Source of the DNA: Bufo bufo
Taxonomy: Eukaryota; Chordata; Amphibia; Anura; Bufonidae
Assembly: GCF_905171765.1 (NCBI RefSeq)
Contig: NC_053392.1
Coordinates: 109,450,465-109,514,464 of the forward strand
Direction: 5' to 3'
DNA: 64,000 nt
This document shows, one piece after another, positions 44,366-55,686 of the stretch. The position numbers and the translations under genes are program-made. Below the pieces are notes generated by a model. The model was given only the letters and a program-made list of their open reading frames with translations. It was not told the origin of the DNA and ran no database searches. The first letter of the stretch is position 1; each line of letters opens with the position of its first letter.

Positions 44366-45959
44366 TTAACCCCTTCAGGACCCTGCCAATTTTCACCTTA
44401 AGCACCAGGCCGTTTTTTGGAATTTTTACATGAGTCACTGTATGTGGTAATTACTTTGAAACACTTTTACTTATCCAAGCCATTCTGAGATAGTTTTTTC
44501 GTGACACATTGTGCTTCATGATAGTTGTAAATTTCATTTAATATTTTTCAATTTTATTTTAAAAATAATACAAAATTTACAAAAAAATTGAAAAATTAGC
44601 AAGTTTCTAAATTTTGATTTCTCTGCTTTTAAAACAGAAAGTGATACCTCATATAATAGTTATTACTTTAAATTTCCCATATGTCTAATTTATGTTTAGA
44701 TCGTTTTGTGAATGGCATTTTATTTTTGGGGGACGTTAGAAGGCTTAGAAGCAAATCTTGAATTTTTTCAGAAGATTTCCAAAACCCACTTTTTAAGGAC
44801 CAGTTCAGGTCTGAAGTCAGTTTGTAGGGCATACATAATAGAAACCACCCAAAAATGACCCCATTTTAGAAACTACGCCCTCAAGGTATTCAAAACTGAT
44901 TTTAAAAACTTTCGTAACCCTTTAGGTGTTCCACAAAAATTAAAGGAAATTGTAGAAGAAATTTCAGAATTTCACTTTTTTGGCAGACTTTCCATTTTAA
45001 TAAAAAAAATATTCTGGTAACAAAGCAAGGGTTAACAGCCAAACAAAATTCATTATTTATTACCCTGATTCGGTAGTTTACAGAAACGCCCCATTTGTGA
45101 TCGTAAACCTCTGTACTGGCACACGGCAGGGCGCAGAAGGAAAGGAGCGCCATGTGCATTTTGGAGGGCAGATTTCACTGGGCTAATTTTAAGTTGCCAT
45201 GTCACATTTGAAGACCCCCTTATGCACCCCTAGAGTAGAAACTCCCAAAAAATGACCCCATTGGGAAAACTATAGAATAAGGTAGCAGTTTTGTTGGTAT
45301 CATTTTAGGGTACATATGATTTTTGGTTGCTCTATATTACACTTTTTGTGAGGCAAGGTAACAAAAATAGCTGTTTTGGATCAGTTTTTATTTTTTGTTA
45401 TTTACAGTGTTCATCTGACAGGTTAGATCATGTGTAGAGTTGAGCGAACCCGAACTGTAAAGTTTGGGTTCGTACCGAACTTTAGGTTTTTCGGCACCCG
45501 GACCCGAACATTTATGTAAAAGTTCGGGTTCGGTGTTCGGCGCTTTCTTGGCGCTTTTTGAAAGGCTGCACAGCAGCCAATCAACAAGCGTCATACTACT
45601 TGCCCCAAAAGGCCATCACAGCCATGCCTACTATTGGCATGGCTGTGATTGGCCAACTGCAGCATGTGACCTAGCCTCTATTTAAGCTGGAGTCACGTAG
45701 CGCCGCCCGTCACTCTGCTCGGATTAGTGTAGGGAGAGGCTGCAGCTGCTGTGAGGGAGAGATCAGGGAGAAATCTTATGAAGAACTGCATTTTTTACTC
45801 AGCGATCTACTGCAAATGTGCTTTGTGGGTGCAGTGCACAATTTTTTTAAGCCTGCCCTGAGCCAACTACTGCTGAAAACGAACTTTTTTTTACTTCAGT
45901 TTGTCAATATCAATACTTAATCGGCAGCCATTTTATGCAACGATAGTGCACCAGCACAG

Positions 45960-46665
45960 GATATCTGCAAGTTCAAAAATACAGCTTTTTGCTTACTGGG
46001 GTTAAAAAAAAAACTTTTTTTCATATAGTGCCCATCTAGGATTAGACATGCATAAGTGAGTGTCACATTTAGGCCAGAAATACAGCTTTTTGCTTACTGG
46101 GGTTAATAAAAAAAACATCTGTTTCATATAGTGTACATCTGGGATTAGACGTGCATAAGTAAGTGTCACATTTAGGCCAGAAAAACAGCTTTTTGCTTAC
46201 TGGGGTGAAAAAACCCTCTGATATACTGCACATCTAGGATTAGACATGCATAAGTGAGTGTCACATTTAGGTCACAAATACGACTTTCTCATACTGGGGC
46301 ATACTGGGGTGAAAGAAAAACATCTGTTTCATAAAGTGCACATCTAGGATTAGACGTGCATAAGTGAGTGTCACATTTAGGCCAGAAATACAGCTTTTTG
46401 CTTACTGGGGTGAAAAAACCCTCTGATATACTGCACATCTTGGATTAGACATGCATAAGTGACTGTGAAATTTAGGCCACAAATGCGGCTTTCTCCTACT
46501 GGGGCATACTGGGGTGAAAAAAAACCATCTGTTTCATATAGTGCACATCTAGGATTAGAAGTGCATAAGTGAGTGTCACATTTAGGCCAGAAATACAGCT
46601 TTTTGCTTACTGGGGTGAAAAAATCCTCTGATATACTGCACATCTGGGATTTGAGGTGCATATAG
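45960..46665 (+). repeat. 5' tandem array of hAT copy 2, about 100-bp units
   Basis: Seven or so units contain CATCTAGGATTAGACATGCA, TAAGTGAGTGTCACATTTAG and ACAGCTTTTTGCTTACTGGG. The array occupies the same position as the copy A array, but its unit sequence is different. Confidence 0.88.
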
Positions 46666-46762
46666 ATTTTTAAAAAAAATTGAGTGCATCAGGGTTTTTA
46701 TTGGCGGTTAATTATTTTTAACAGACTTAACCACTTTTTACTTTGCTTTGTGAACGCTAACT

Positions 46763-49700
46763 ATGAGGCAAACATCTAATAAGGGACGCGGTCATGGTCG
46801 TGGTGGTGTTGGTGGAGCCTCTGGTGCAGTGAGAGGACGTGGCCGTTCTGCCACAGCTACACGTCCTACTGAACCTACTACCTCAGGTCCCAGTAGCCGC
46901 CAGAATCTACAGCGATATTTGGTCGGGCCTACTGCCGTTCTAAGGATGGTAAGCCCTGAGCAAGTACAGGCGCTAGTCAATTGGGTGGCCACGTTCACAT
47001 TATCTCCCACCCAGTCTTCTGCAGAAAGCGCACAGGTGGCGCCTGAAACCCATGCCCATCAGTCTGTCACATCACCCCTGTGCATATCGGGGAACCTGTC
47101 TGAGCCTCAAGTCATGCAGCAGTCTCTTATGCTGCTTGAAGACTCTGCTGGCAGGGTTTCCCAAGGGCATCCACCTAGCCCTTCCCCAGGGGTGGAAGAC
47201 ATAGAATGCACTGACGCACAACCACTTATGTTTCCTGATGAGGACATGGGAATACCACCTCAGCACGTCTCTGATGATGATGAAACACAGGTGCCAACTA
47301 CTGCGTCTTTCTGCAGTGTGCAGACCGAAAAGGAGGTCAGGGAGGAAGACTGGGTGGAAGACGATGCAGGGGACGATGGAATGAAGGTCGTGCCATTGAC
47401 TTTCAGAGTTCGGAGGAAGAGGCAGTGGTGAGACCAAGCCAACAGCATAGCAAAAGCGGGAGCAGGGTGCAAAAGCAGAGCAGCCATCGCCAAAACAGTT
47501 CGCCTGCTACTGGCCACCGTCACCAGGGACCGAGCACACCAAAGGCAGCTTCAAGGAGTTCCCTGGCATGGCACTTTTTCACACAATGTGCTGACGACAA
47601 GACCCGAGTGGTTTGCACGCTGTGCCATCAGAGCCTGAAGCGAGGCATTAACGTTCTGAACCTTAGCACAACCTGCATGACCAGGCATCTACATGCGAGA
47701 CATGGGCTGCAGTGGAGTAAGCACCTTCAAAACCAAGAAAGGGCTCAGGCCCCTCCTGCCCCCTCTTCTGCTGCTGCCTTGGCCTCTTCCTCCGCCTCTG
47801 GAGGAACGTTGGCACCTGCCGCCCAGCAAACAGAGGATGTGCCACCAACAACACCACCTCCGTCACCAAGCATCTCCACCATGTCACACGGAAGCGTTCA
47901 GCTCTCCATCTCACAAACCTTAGTTAGAAAGCGTAAATTCCCACCTAGCCACCCTCGATCCCTGGCCCTGAATGCCAGCATTTCTAAACTACTGGCCTTT
48001 GAAATGCTGTCATTCAGGCTGGTGGAGACGGACAGCTTCAAACAGCTCATGTTGCTTGCTGCCCCACAGTATGTCGTTCCCAGCCGCCACTACTTCTCCA
48101 GGAGAGCTGTGCCCTCCCTGCACAACCAAGTATCGGATAAAATCAAGTGTGCACTGCGCAACGCCATCTGTGGCAAGGTCCACCTAACCACAGATACGTG
48201 GACCAGTAAGCACGGCCAGGGGCGCTATATCTCCCTAACTGCACACTATGTAAATATAGTGGCGGCTGGGCCCCAGGAGGAGAGCCGTTTGGCGCACGTC
48301 CTTCCACTGCCAAGGATCGCAGGGCATCATACTTTGCCTCCTGTTGCCTCCTCTTCCTACTCGGCTTCCTCCTCCTCTTCTACCACCTCCTCATCCGGTA
48401 AGCGACAGACCTTCACCACCAACTTCAGCACAGCCAGGGGTAAACGTCAGCAGGCCGTTCTGAAACTGATCTGTTTGGGGGACTGGCCCCACACCGCGCA
48501 GGAGTTGTGGAGGGGTATAGAACAACAGACCGACGAGTGGTTGCTGCCAGTGAGCCTCAAGCCCGGCCTGGTGGTGTGCGATAATGGGCGAAATCTCATT
48601 GCAGCTCTGGGACTAGCCGGTTTGACGCACATCCCTTGCCTGGCGCATGTGCTGAATTTGGTGGTGCAGAAATTCATTCACAACTACCCCGACATGTCAG
48701 AGCTGCTGCATAAAGTGCGGGCCGTCTGTGCGCACTTCCGGTGTTCTCATCCTGCCACCGCTCAGCTGTCTGCTCTACAGCGTAACTTCGGCCTTCCCGC
48801 TAACCGCCTCATATGCGACGTGCCCACCAGGTGGAACTCCACCTTTCACATGCTGGAGTGACTGTGTGAGAAGCAGCAGGCCATAGTGGAGTTTCAACTG
48901 CAGCACGCACGGGTGAGTCGCACTGCGGCACAGCACCACTTCACCACCAATGACTGGGCCTCCATGCGAGACCTGTGTGCCCTGTTGCGCTGTTTCGAGT
49001 ACTCCACCAACATGGCGATGACACCGTTATCAACGTTACAATACCACTTCTATGTCTCCTTGAGAAAACACTTAGGGCGATGATGGAAGAGGATGTGACC
49101 CAGGACGAGGAGGAAGATAGGTCATCTCTAACACTTTCAGGCCAGTCTTTTAGAAGTGGCTCAGAAAGAGGATTTTTGCAACAGCAGAGGCCAAGTACAA
49201 ATTTGGCCAGCCAGGGCCCACTACTGGAGGACGAGGAGGAGGAGGATGAGGAGGAGGATGGGGATGAAGCATGTTCACAGCGGGGTGGTATCCAACGCAG
49301 CTCGGGCCCATCACTGGTGCGTGGCTGGGGGGATACGGAGGACGCAGACGATACGCCTCCCACTAAGGACAGCTTGTCCTTACCTCTGGGCAGCCTGGCA
49401 CACATGAGCGACTACATGCTGCAGTGCCTGTGCAACGACAGCAGAGTTGCCCACATTTTAACGTGTGCTGACTACTGGGTGGCCACCCTGCTGGATCTCC
49501 GTTACAAAGACAATGTGCCGTCCTTAATTCCCTCACTGGAGCGTGATCGGAAGATGCGCGTCTACAGGCGGGGGAGGAGGAAGAGGTCGCCAACGCAGCT
49601 GTGTCAGCGCCAGCACCTCAGAAGGCAGGGTTAGCATGGCCGACATGTGGAAAAGCTTTGTGACCTCGCCGCAACAACCGGCCCCAACTGCTGATATGGA

Positions 49701-50004
49701 GCGTGTTAGCAGGAGGCAGCATTTGAACAACATGGTGGAACAGTACCTGTGCACACGCCTACACATACTGACTTATGGTTCTGCCCCATTCAACTTCGGG
49801 GTCTCCAAATTGTCCACATGGCCAGAGCTTGCCCTGTATGCCTTGGAGGTGTTGGCCTGCCCTGCAGCCAGTGTACTCTCTGAACGTGTATTTAGCACAG
49901 CAGGAGGCGTCATTACAGACAGACGCAGCCACCTGTCAACAGCCAACGTGGACAAGCTCACGTTCATTAAAATGAACCAGGCTTGGATCGTTCAGGACTT
50001 GTAG
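46763..50004 (+). pseudogene. hAT (BED-finger) transposase of copy 2, nearly complete
   Basis: It starts MRQTSNKGRGHGRG at 46763 and ends AWIVQDL (TAG) at 50002-50004, about 1080 codons. In order: basic Gly/Arg N-terminus; NLQRYLVGPTAVLRM; acidic VSDDDETQVP; BED zinc finger VVCTLCHQSLKRG...MTRHLHARHG near 47610-47705; TTDTWTSKHGQGRYISLTAH near 48190 with the first catalytic Asp; CDNGRNLIAALGLAGLTHIP and CLAHVLNLVVQ near 48580-48670; DVPTRWNSTFHMLE; Glu-rich loop; LACPAASVLSERVFSTAGGV near 49855, the hAT dimerisation block with the catalytic Glu. Breaks: a deletion frameshift at about 47365-47405 relative to copy A; TGA for Arg at 48859-48861; frameshifts near 49015 and near 49560-49600. This is the Ac-like hAT group to which ZBED genes also belong; the five-digit identity of the nearest family is unknown. 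Confidence 0.92.
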
Positions 50005-51335
50005 TCTGTACCTTGTGCAGAATAGACAGTTCTAACAGCCTCAACCATCCATCCTTGTACTCAAGTGTACTTATTCCTTTTTTTATATTTTTTATATGTC
50101 CCAATATTTTGGGGGATACCCCTATGTAAAAATGCAAAATAACACACATCTGTGTTGGCAACCTATTCCTCCTTCGCCGCCGCTTCCACCTAGACCGTCA
50201 CGTGAGCCTACGCGGCCACATCCACCCATTCACCGCCTTCTCAACCTTTTCCTCCTACATCATTCCTAATTTTTATTTTTTTAAGATCTTTTATGTTTTT
50301 TTAATTCATTTTCCAATCCACATTTGTTTGCAGAGCATTTGCCATGCTCTTAAGCACATGTTGCTGCCTTTTGCAGCCCTCTAGCTCTTTCCATGCCATT
50401 TTTTCAGCCATTTTAGTGCTCAAAGTTCGGGTCCCCATTGACTTCAATGAGGTTCGGGGTCAAGTTCGGTTCCCGAACCCGAATTTTTTTTTTCAAGTTC
50501 GGCCGAACCTGCCGAACCCGAACATCCAGGTGTCCGCTGAACTCTAATCATGTGATATTTTTATAGAGCAGGTTGTTACAGACGCGACAATACCAAATAT
50601 GTTGTTTGTTTCAGTTTTATATAATAAAGCATTTTTGAAAATAATGATTTTTTAGTGTCTCCATATTTTGAGAGCCATAGTTTTTTTAGTTTTTTGGGCG
50701 ATTGTCTTAGGTAAGGCTTAATTTTTTGCGGGATGAGATGACAGTTTAATGAGTACTATTTTGGGGTGCATATGACTTTTTGATCGCTTGGTATACACTT
50801 TTTGTAAAGTAAGGTGAGAAAAATAGCTTTTTTGACACTATTTTTATTTTTTTACGGTGTTCACCTGATGGGTTAGGTCATGTGATATTCTAATAGACCT
50901 GGTTGTTACGGACATGGCGACAGAGGCGTATCTTTTTTTTAATCAAGTAATTTTTATTTTGGTTTTACAAGAAAGTGCATTAAACAAATACACAACTATA
51001 ACCCCTCCCCCCTCCTCCCCCCCACCCTCCATCCCATCCCCCTTTCCCAAAGCACAGTCACTTGAAAGAAGAGTTCAAGGTATGGTCCATAAATGCAAGT
51101 TCATGGTATTCTTTTTTAAGGCATCACCTTTTCATCTTCTGGGGCGGACCATATAACTTCATAGATTCTTATTATCCACACATAACTCTATGACGTAAGC
51201 ATTTGAATATCAATCATCATCCAACAGTCTACCATTCACCCATATCAATTATCCTTTAAACCTTTCATTCCATTCAAAGTATACAGTCATCTCTAAGACA
51301 GCTCATAATATGAGATCCATGGAGACCAAACTGCT

Positions 51336-54300
51336 TCAAATTTTTTTTTTTGAATCCCTTTTCAAGTAGACATATTCCTCCAATTTAATCAATGCATGTA
51401 CCCTATTCACTACTTCTTGGCTGGTGGGCGCCATCTCATCTATCCAGTGAAATGCTATACACTTTCTTGCCTGGTATAGTACTCTCTTAATAGCCATTCT
51501 CCTTTTTCCCATAGCCCTAGGCACTTCCACAAGGCCCATTAAACAAATTAACGGGTTAACCTCCAAATCCACCTGAAAGACTCTATTGATGAATTCCATT
51601 ACCTCCACCCAATACCTCCTTAACCGTGGGCAGTTCCACATTAAATGGATCAAGTTTGCACCCGATACATTACAACGTGGACACTTATCATCATTCCTAT
51701 AGCCCATTTTTAACAGTAATGTAGGTGTTCTATAAACCCTATGTAGAAGATACAATTGAGAAATCCTAGAAGATTCGCTCAGTGACAATGTTGGTAAATC
51801 CTTGAGTGTCTTCTCCCAATTCTCCTCCGTCAAGCCCTCAATATCCTTTTTCCATTTGTCATACAGCTGTAATGGATTGGATTTATCAATCTCCTCCCTG
51901 AGCGCGCTATAATAAAGGGAAATCACCCCACCAGTGGTCCCTGCTCGTGCAGTATATTCATTGATAACACATCTAGCTGCCTGCCGTATCTTTCCCCTCT
52001 TTTCTTGGGTCTGAATAGCATGTCTCAACTGTAGATATACATAGAAACATCTATGGGGGATGCTGAACTCCTGCCTTAACACTTCAAAACCTTTCAGTGC
52101 CCCACCCACAAACAGTTGAGCCATCTTACTCAGCCCATATTGACTCCACTGCTGTACTCCACTAACCTTATCCAATTCAGGATATAAATGGTTTGGCCAT
52201 ATAGGCGTGTGTGTAATATACCCCGAAATATTCAATTTCTCTTTAGCTTTCCACCATATTTTATGTATCATGGATAACACAGGGTATTGAGCACCATGGG
52301 AACTAAAAGATCCATCCTCCAAAGCAGACAATAAGCAAGTGCGTAATGTTAAATGCTGAGTAATACGGCCTGAACTATTCAGTCTAGACTCGTCTCCCCA
52401 TCCCCTAAGATGTTGCAACTGGGCTGCAATATAGTAGGACCATGGATCTGGCACCGCCAAACCTCCCTGTGTTTTAAGTCTCTGCAGGGTTGAAAGTTTA
52501 ATCCTCGGCACACCTCCCCTCCAAATCAAGTCTCTGAAAATTGCATTTATAGTATGAAAGAACCTTAACGGAATCCAAACCGGCGCGTTATGAAGGAGAT
52601 ATAGGAGTTTTGGCATTAGTATCATTTTCAAGAGGTTGGCACGACCAATGACTGACAAAGGTAATTTGCTCCAGGCCTTTATCTTCATCCTGAATTCACC
52701 TAGCATTGGTACTAAGTTCAGACGCTCATAATCATTCAGATTCGTAGTAACCCACACTCCTAAGTATTTTAGGGATGACACTACTTGCAACCCTCCTGTA
52801 TCAGATAAGGGCCTAGTACTCTCACTATCTAGGGGTAGTAGGGCGGATTTTGACCAATTGATGACTAATCCTGACATGGTCCCAAATCGATTAATGATTT
52901 CCATCGCAGCAGGAAGAGAAGTCCTCCAGTCATCTATGAATAGGAGCAAATCATCAGCGTATAACGCCACTTTTTCTGTTCTATGTCCGTATTGGAGACC
53001 TTTGACCGTAGCTGACATTCTCAGTGCCTCTGCCAGGGGCTCCACTGCCACCGCAAAAAGTAACGGCGACAGTGGACACCCCTGTCTCGTACCTCTAAAA
53101 AGCATAAATGGGTCAGACAAATCGCCATTAACCCTCACAGTCGCTCTAGGACATGCATATAACAGTTGAACCCAGGAAATAAATTCGGCTCCAAAACCCA
53201 TTTTCTTGAGCACTAGCCATAAATAGCGCCATTCCACACTGTCAAACGCTTTGGCCGCATCAAGAGATGCGACCGCCGCGGTCGAGGTGTGGACATGTGC
53301 TGCTTGAATATTCAGGAACAGACGCCTGATATTAACCGCTGTTGACATATTTGGCATAAAACCTGCTTGATCTTGACATATTAGAGTAGTTATCACTGAG
53401 TTCAGACGATTTGCTAACACCTTTGCTAAAAGTTTAACATCAACTGGGAGTAAAGAAATGGGTCTGTAGGATTCGGCTTCAAGTATATCTTTACCTGGTT
53501 TAGGCAAGAGAACAATGACTGCTTCATTCATGGATCCAGGGAGCCGTCCCTGCAGCTTAGCCTCATTACAGACCTCCAGCAACTGGGGAAGTAAAATGTC
53601 AGAATATCGCTTGTATACTTCAGCCGGCAGGCCGTCCCTACCTGGGGCTTTATTATTGGACATTGTTTTTAATGCGGTTTCCAACTCCTGCATGGTAATT
53701 GGGCCATCCAACTGCGCCCTATGTTCATTTGATAACGTGCCTAATTTCAGGGGTTGCAGAAAAAGATCGATCTCTGTGTCTAAAACACTCAGCCGTGATT
53801 TATACAGTGTAGAATAAAATGAGTGCATGACCTGGAGCAAATTAGGCGGTTCTTTCTGAACAACACCATGTACGTCTTTTAGGGCCGCAATGTACGTAGA
53901 CTGCAACTGAGCCTTAGATACCAATGCCAAAAGTCTACCTGCCCTCTCCCCCTCCTCATAGAAGGACTGCTTCTGGAAAAAACGTTTATTTTTTGCTTGT
54001 TCTAATAACCGGTCATTTAATTTCTGCTGGGCTTCCTTCAATTTATCCCTAGTCTCCTCCTGTGGTCCCAAAATATATTCTACTTCTGCTCCTTCCAATT
54101 CCGCAATTAACTTCTGCGTGCGCGCTCTAGACTCAGATTTCTTTTTATTGACTTCTGCAATGAGCAGACCCCTCAAAAATGCCTTCATAGTCTCCCATAC
54201 TATCAATCTAGACGCGGACGGAAGATTAATTTGGAAAAATTCTACCAGTTTTACACCAATTCCCCCAGCATCCGGCAGGAGAGGCAGCCAGTAAGGATTA

Positions 54301-55055
54301 AACTTCCAACCCCCACCACCACGTTTACGTGATGCACTAAAGTCCAGCGCCGCTACCACCGGTGAGTGGTCTGAAACCCTGCGCGGCAGATATTGTATGG
54401 CTCCCATATACTGCCCCATAAGTGCATTTCCAACAATGAGGTCGATCCTAGATAGTGAATTATAAGTACTTGAACAACAAGAGAATTGTTTCACAGATGG
54501 ATTCTTTAGCCTCCAAAAATCTAACATCATAGCCTCCTGCATCAAAACTCCAAAAGGAGATATTCCATTTGTATGGGAAGCTTGACCCACCCCCATCCTA
54601 TCCAAGTTATAATTAATAACATTATTAAAGTCCCCCATTAATAATACAGGAGCGTCAGGCATATCCGCTATAAATTGCAATATTTCTCTAAGCACCCCAG
54701 GTGAATACGGCGGCGGGATATACACACCCACCAGAATACAAGTAGTTGCATATATCACACAATGTAAACACACGTACCTCCCCTCTTTGTCTACTTTTTT
54801 AGTGATGCAAGAGAATGCAATTGATCTGTGTATCAGGAGACTCACCCCCCTTGCATAGGACGAGAAAGTGGAATGATAGCAATGTCCTGCCCACTTAGGA
54901 GTAAGCAGATGAATCTGGTCAGAGGTGAGATGAGTCTCCTGCATGCAGCAGACCAACGGCTGATGTTGATTTAAACAATCCATAACCGCTCGTCTTTTTA
55001 TGACATCCTTAACCCCGCGCACATTCCAACTGAGCACATTAACCCTCCCCGCCAT
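51336..55055 (-). CDS. L1 ORF2: AP-endonuclease and reverse transcriptase
   Basis: It nicks target DNA and reverse-transcribes L1 RNA at the nick (target-primed reverse transcription), acting as an RNP with ORF1 protein. The open frame is 1239 codons, close to the usual 1250-1280. The N-terminal endonuclease spans roughly residues 5-235: N11 in LSWNVRG, E40 in QETHL, D142 and N144 in GDFNN, D205 in RIDLIVG, and the SDH triad at 228-230, all present. A coiled linker follows at about 300-370. Reverse transcriptase covers about 500-770, with the NNKAPGRDGLP box near 467-477, DAAKAFDSVEW near 599-609, GTRQGCPLSPLLF near 655-667 and the catalytic YADD at 699-702. A C-terminal C-x2-C-x7-H-x4-C motif (KCPRCNVSGANLIHLMWNC) sits about 117 residues from the end. 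The start MAGRVNVLSW overlaps the end of the preceding small frame by 17 nt. No stop or missing catalytic residue is seen. Confidence 0.96.
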   Translation of the reverse strand: MAGRVNVLSWNVRGVKDVIKRRAVMDCLNQHQPLVCCMQETHLTSDQIHLLTPKWAGHCYHSTFSSYARGVSLLIHRSIAFSCITKKVDKEGRYVCLHCVIYATTCILVGVYIPPPYSPGVLREILQFIADMPDAPVLLMGDFNNVINYNLDRMGVGQASHTNGISPFGVLMQEAMMLDFWRLKNPSVKQFSCCSSTYNSLSRIDLIVGNALMGQYMGAIQYLPRRVSDHSPVVAALDFSASRKRGGGGWKFNPYWLPLLPDAGGIGVKLVEFFQINLPSASRLIVWETMKAFLRGLLIAEVNKKKSESRARTQKLIAELEGAEVEYILGPQEETRDKLKEAQQKLNDRLLEQAKNKRFFQKQSFYEEGERAGRLLALVSKAQLQSTYIAALKDVHGVVQKEPPNLLQVMHSFYSTLYKSRLSVLDTEIDLFLQPLKLGTLSNEHRAQLDGPITMQELETALKTMSNNKAPGRDGLPAEVYKRYSDILLPQLLEVCNEAKLQGRLPGSMNEAVIVLLPKPGKDILEAESYRPISLLPVDVKLLAKVLANRLNSVITTLICQDQAGFMPNMSTAVNIRRLFLNIQAAHVHTSTAAVASLDAAKAFDSVEWRYLWLVLKKMGFGAEFISWVQLLYACPRATVRVNGDLSDPFMLFRGTRQGCPLSPLLFAVAVEPLAEALRMSATVKGLQYGHRTEKVALYADDLLLFIDDWRTSLPAAMEIINRFGTMSGLVINWSKSALLPLDSESTRPLSDTGGLQVVSSLKYLGVWVTTNLNDYERLNLVPMLGEFRMKIKAWSKLPLSVIGRANLLKMILMPKLLYLLHNAPVWIPLRFFHTINAIFRDLIWRGGVPRIKLSTLQRLKTQGGLAVPDPWSYYIAAQLQHLRGWGDESRLNSSGRITQHLTLRTCLLSALEDGSFSSHGAQYPVLSMIHKIWWKAKEKLNISGYITHTPIWPNHLYPELDKVSGVQQWSQYGLSKMAQLFVGGALKGFEVLRQEFSIPHRCFYVYLQLRHAIQTQEKRGKIRQAARCVINEYTARAGTTGGVISLYYSALREEIDKSNPLQLYDKWKKDIEGLTEENWEKTLKDLPTLSLSESSRISQLYLLHRVYRTPTLLLKMGYRNDDKCPRCNVSGANLIHLMWNCPRLRRYWVEVMEFINRVFQVDLEVNPLICLMGLVEVPRAMGKRRMAIKRVLYQARKCIAFHWIDEMAPTSQEVVNRVHALIKLEEYVYLKRDSKKKI

Positions 55056-55434
55056 ACTTAGATATCAGGAAGTACACAAATATATCTATTAGGTTTCTAG
55101 CACCCGGTGAGCCTATACAGCAGTAGCCCATCTTACATACAGTCAGCAGACCAATACCTTTACGTTCATATACAGTGTGTGCTTTCAAATAAAACATAAC
55201 CTCCTCCCTCCCCCCCTCCCTGAAAAAAACCCCCTCAACATTGTAAACGTTAGTACTTAACACTACGGCCACCTCTATAACGGGCCCCACTATATCACCT
55301 ATAAAAGGCCTGTGGGAAGAAAACACAAAACCCGCTATTAAAGGCAGACGAGTGTCTAAACTCTCTTCTTTTGTCTCAGATAGACAGGAGTAGTTCCTAC
55401 CCGATATAACAGAACGTGGGTATACAATTACCAT
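55039..55434 (-). CDS. Small open frame in the L1 inter-ORF region, overlapping ORF2 start
   Basis: 131 codons starting MVIVYPRSVISGRNYSCL and ending KYGGEG, with its stop 17 nt inside ORF2 in another frame. I recognise no domain. Together with the 64-codon frame at 55428-55622, it bridges most of the gap between ORF1 and ORF2, with each stop overlapping the next start. It could be a translational-coupling device or just a chance open stretch in a young element. Confidence 0.35.
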   Translation of the reverse strand: MVIVYPRSVISGRNYSCLSETKEESLDTRLPLIAGFVFSSHRPFIGDIVGPVIEVAVVLSTNVYNVEGVFFREGGREEVMFYLKAHTVYERKGIGLLTVCKMGYCCIGSPGARNLIDIFVYFLISKYGGEG

Positions 55435-55622
55435 ACAATGAGCACATTAAACGTGTGCACAGAACCTCCCCTCTCTTTGCTCCTCGGACAGACATAAGTG
55501 TGACCAGAATAAGTGAAGATTATACCCCTAACATTATGTTTTCCAATGACATTACAACAGAATCTCCATTTACATATCCACATCCCGTTTAACAGCATTT
55601 CTGAGCATTCACACCCAGACAC
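55428..55622 (-). CDS. Second small open frame in the L1 inter-ORF region
   Basis: 64 codons, starting MSGCECSEMLLNGM 64 nt after the ORF1 stop. Its TAA overlaps the ATG of the next frame (…TATGGTAA…). Cys-rich but without a regular zinc-binding spacing. Function unknown; may be non-coding. Confidence 0.25.
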   Translation of the reverse strand: MSGCECSEMLLNGMWICKWRFCCNVIGKHNVRGIIFTYSGHTYVCPRSKERGGSVHTFNVLIVW

Positions 55623-55686
55623 AACCAGGCCACATCAATCATATAACCTGATTCAGTAAACACCACAGCTCTCCTCAACATTTGTG

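Larger units (their letters stand above)
45435..50546 (+). mobile_element. hAT copy 2, complete 5.1-kb element
   Basis: It starts TAGAGTTGAGCGAACCCGAA, ends CCGAACCCGAACATCC...CGCTGAACTCTA, and has the exact 8-bp duplication ATCATGTG at 45427-45434 and 50547-50554. The ends are 11/12 inverted. There are no nested insertions, so it shows the family's plan: 5' array, one gene on the plus strand, 3' non-coding about 540 bp. The gene has a few inactivating changes. Confidence 0.97.

Noticed and set aside
52858..53817. Plus-strand frames of about 100 codons
   Set aside because: They are antisense shadows of the L1 ORF2 reading frame.
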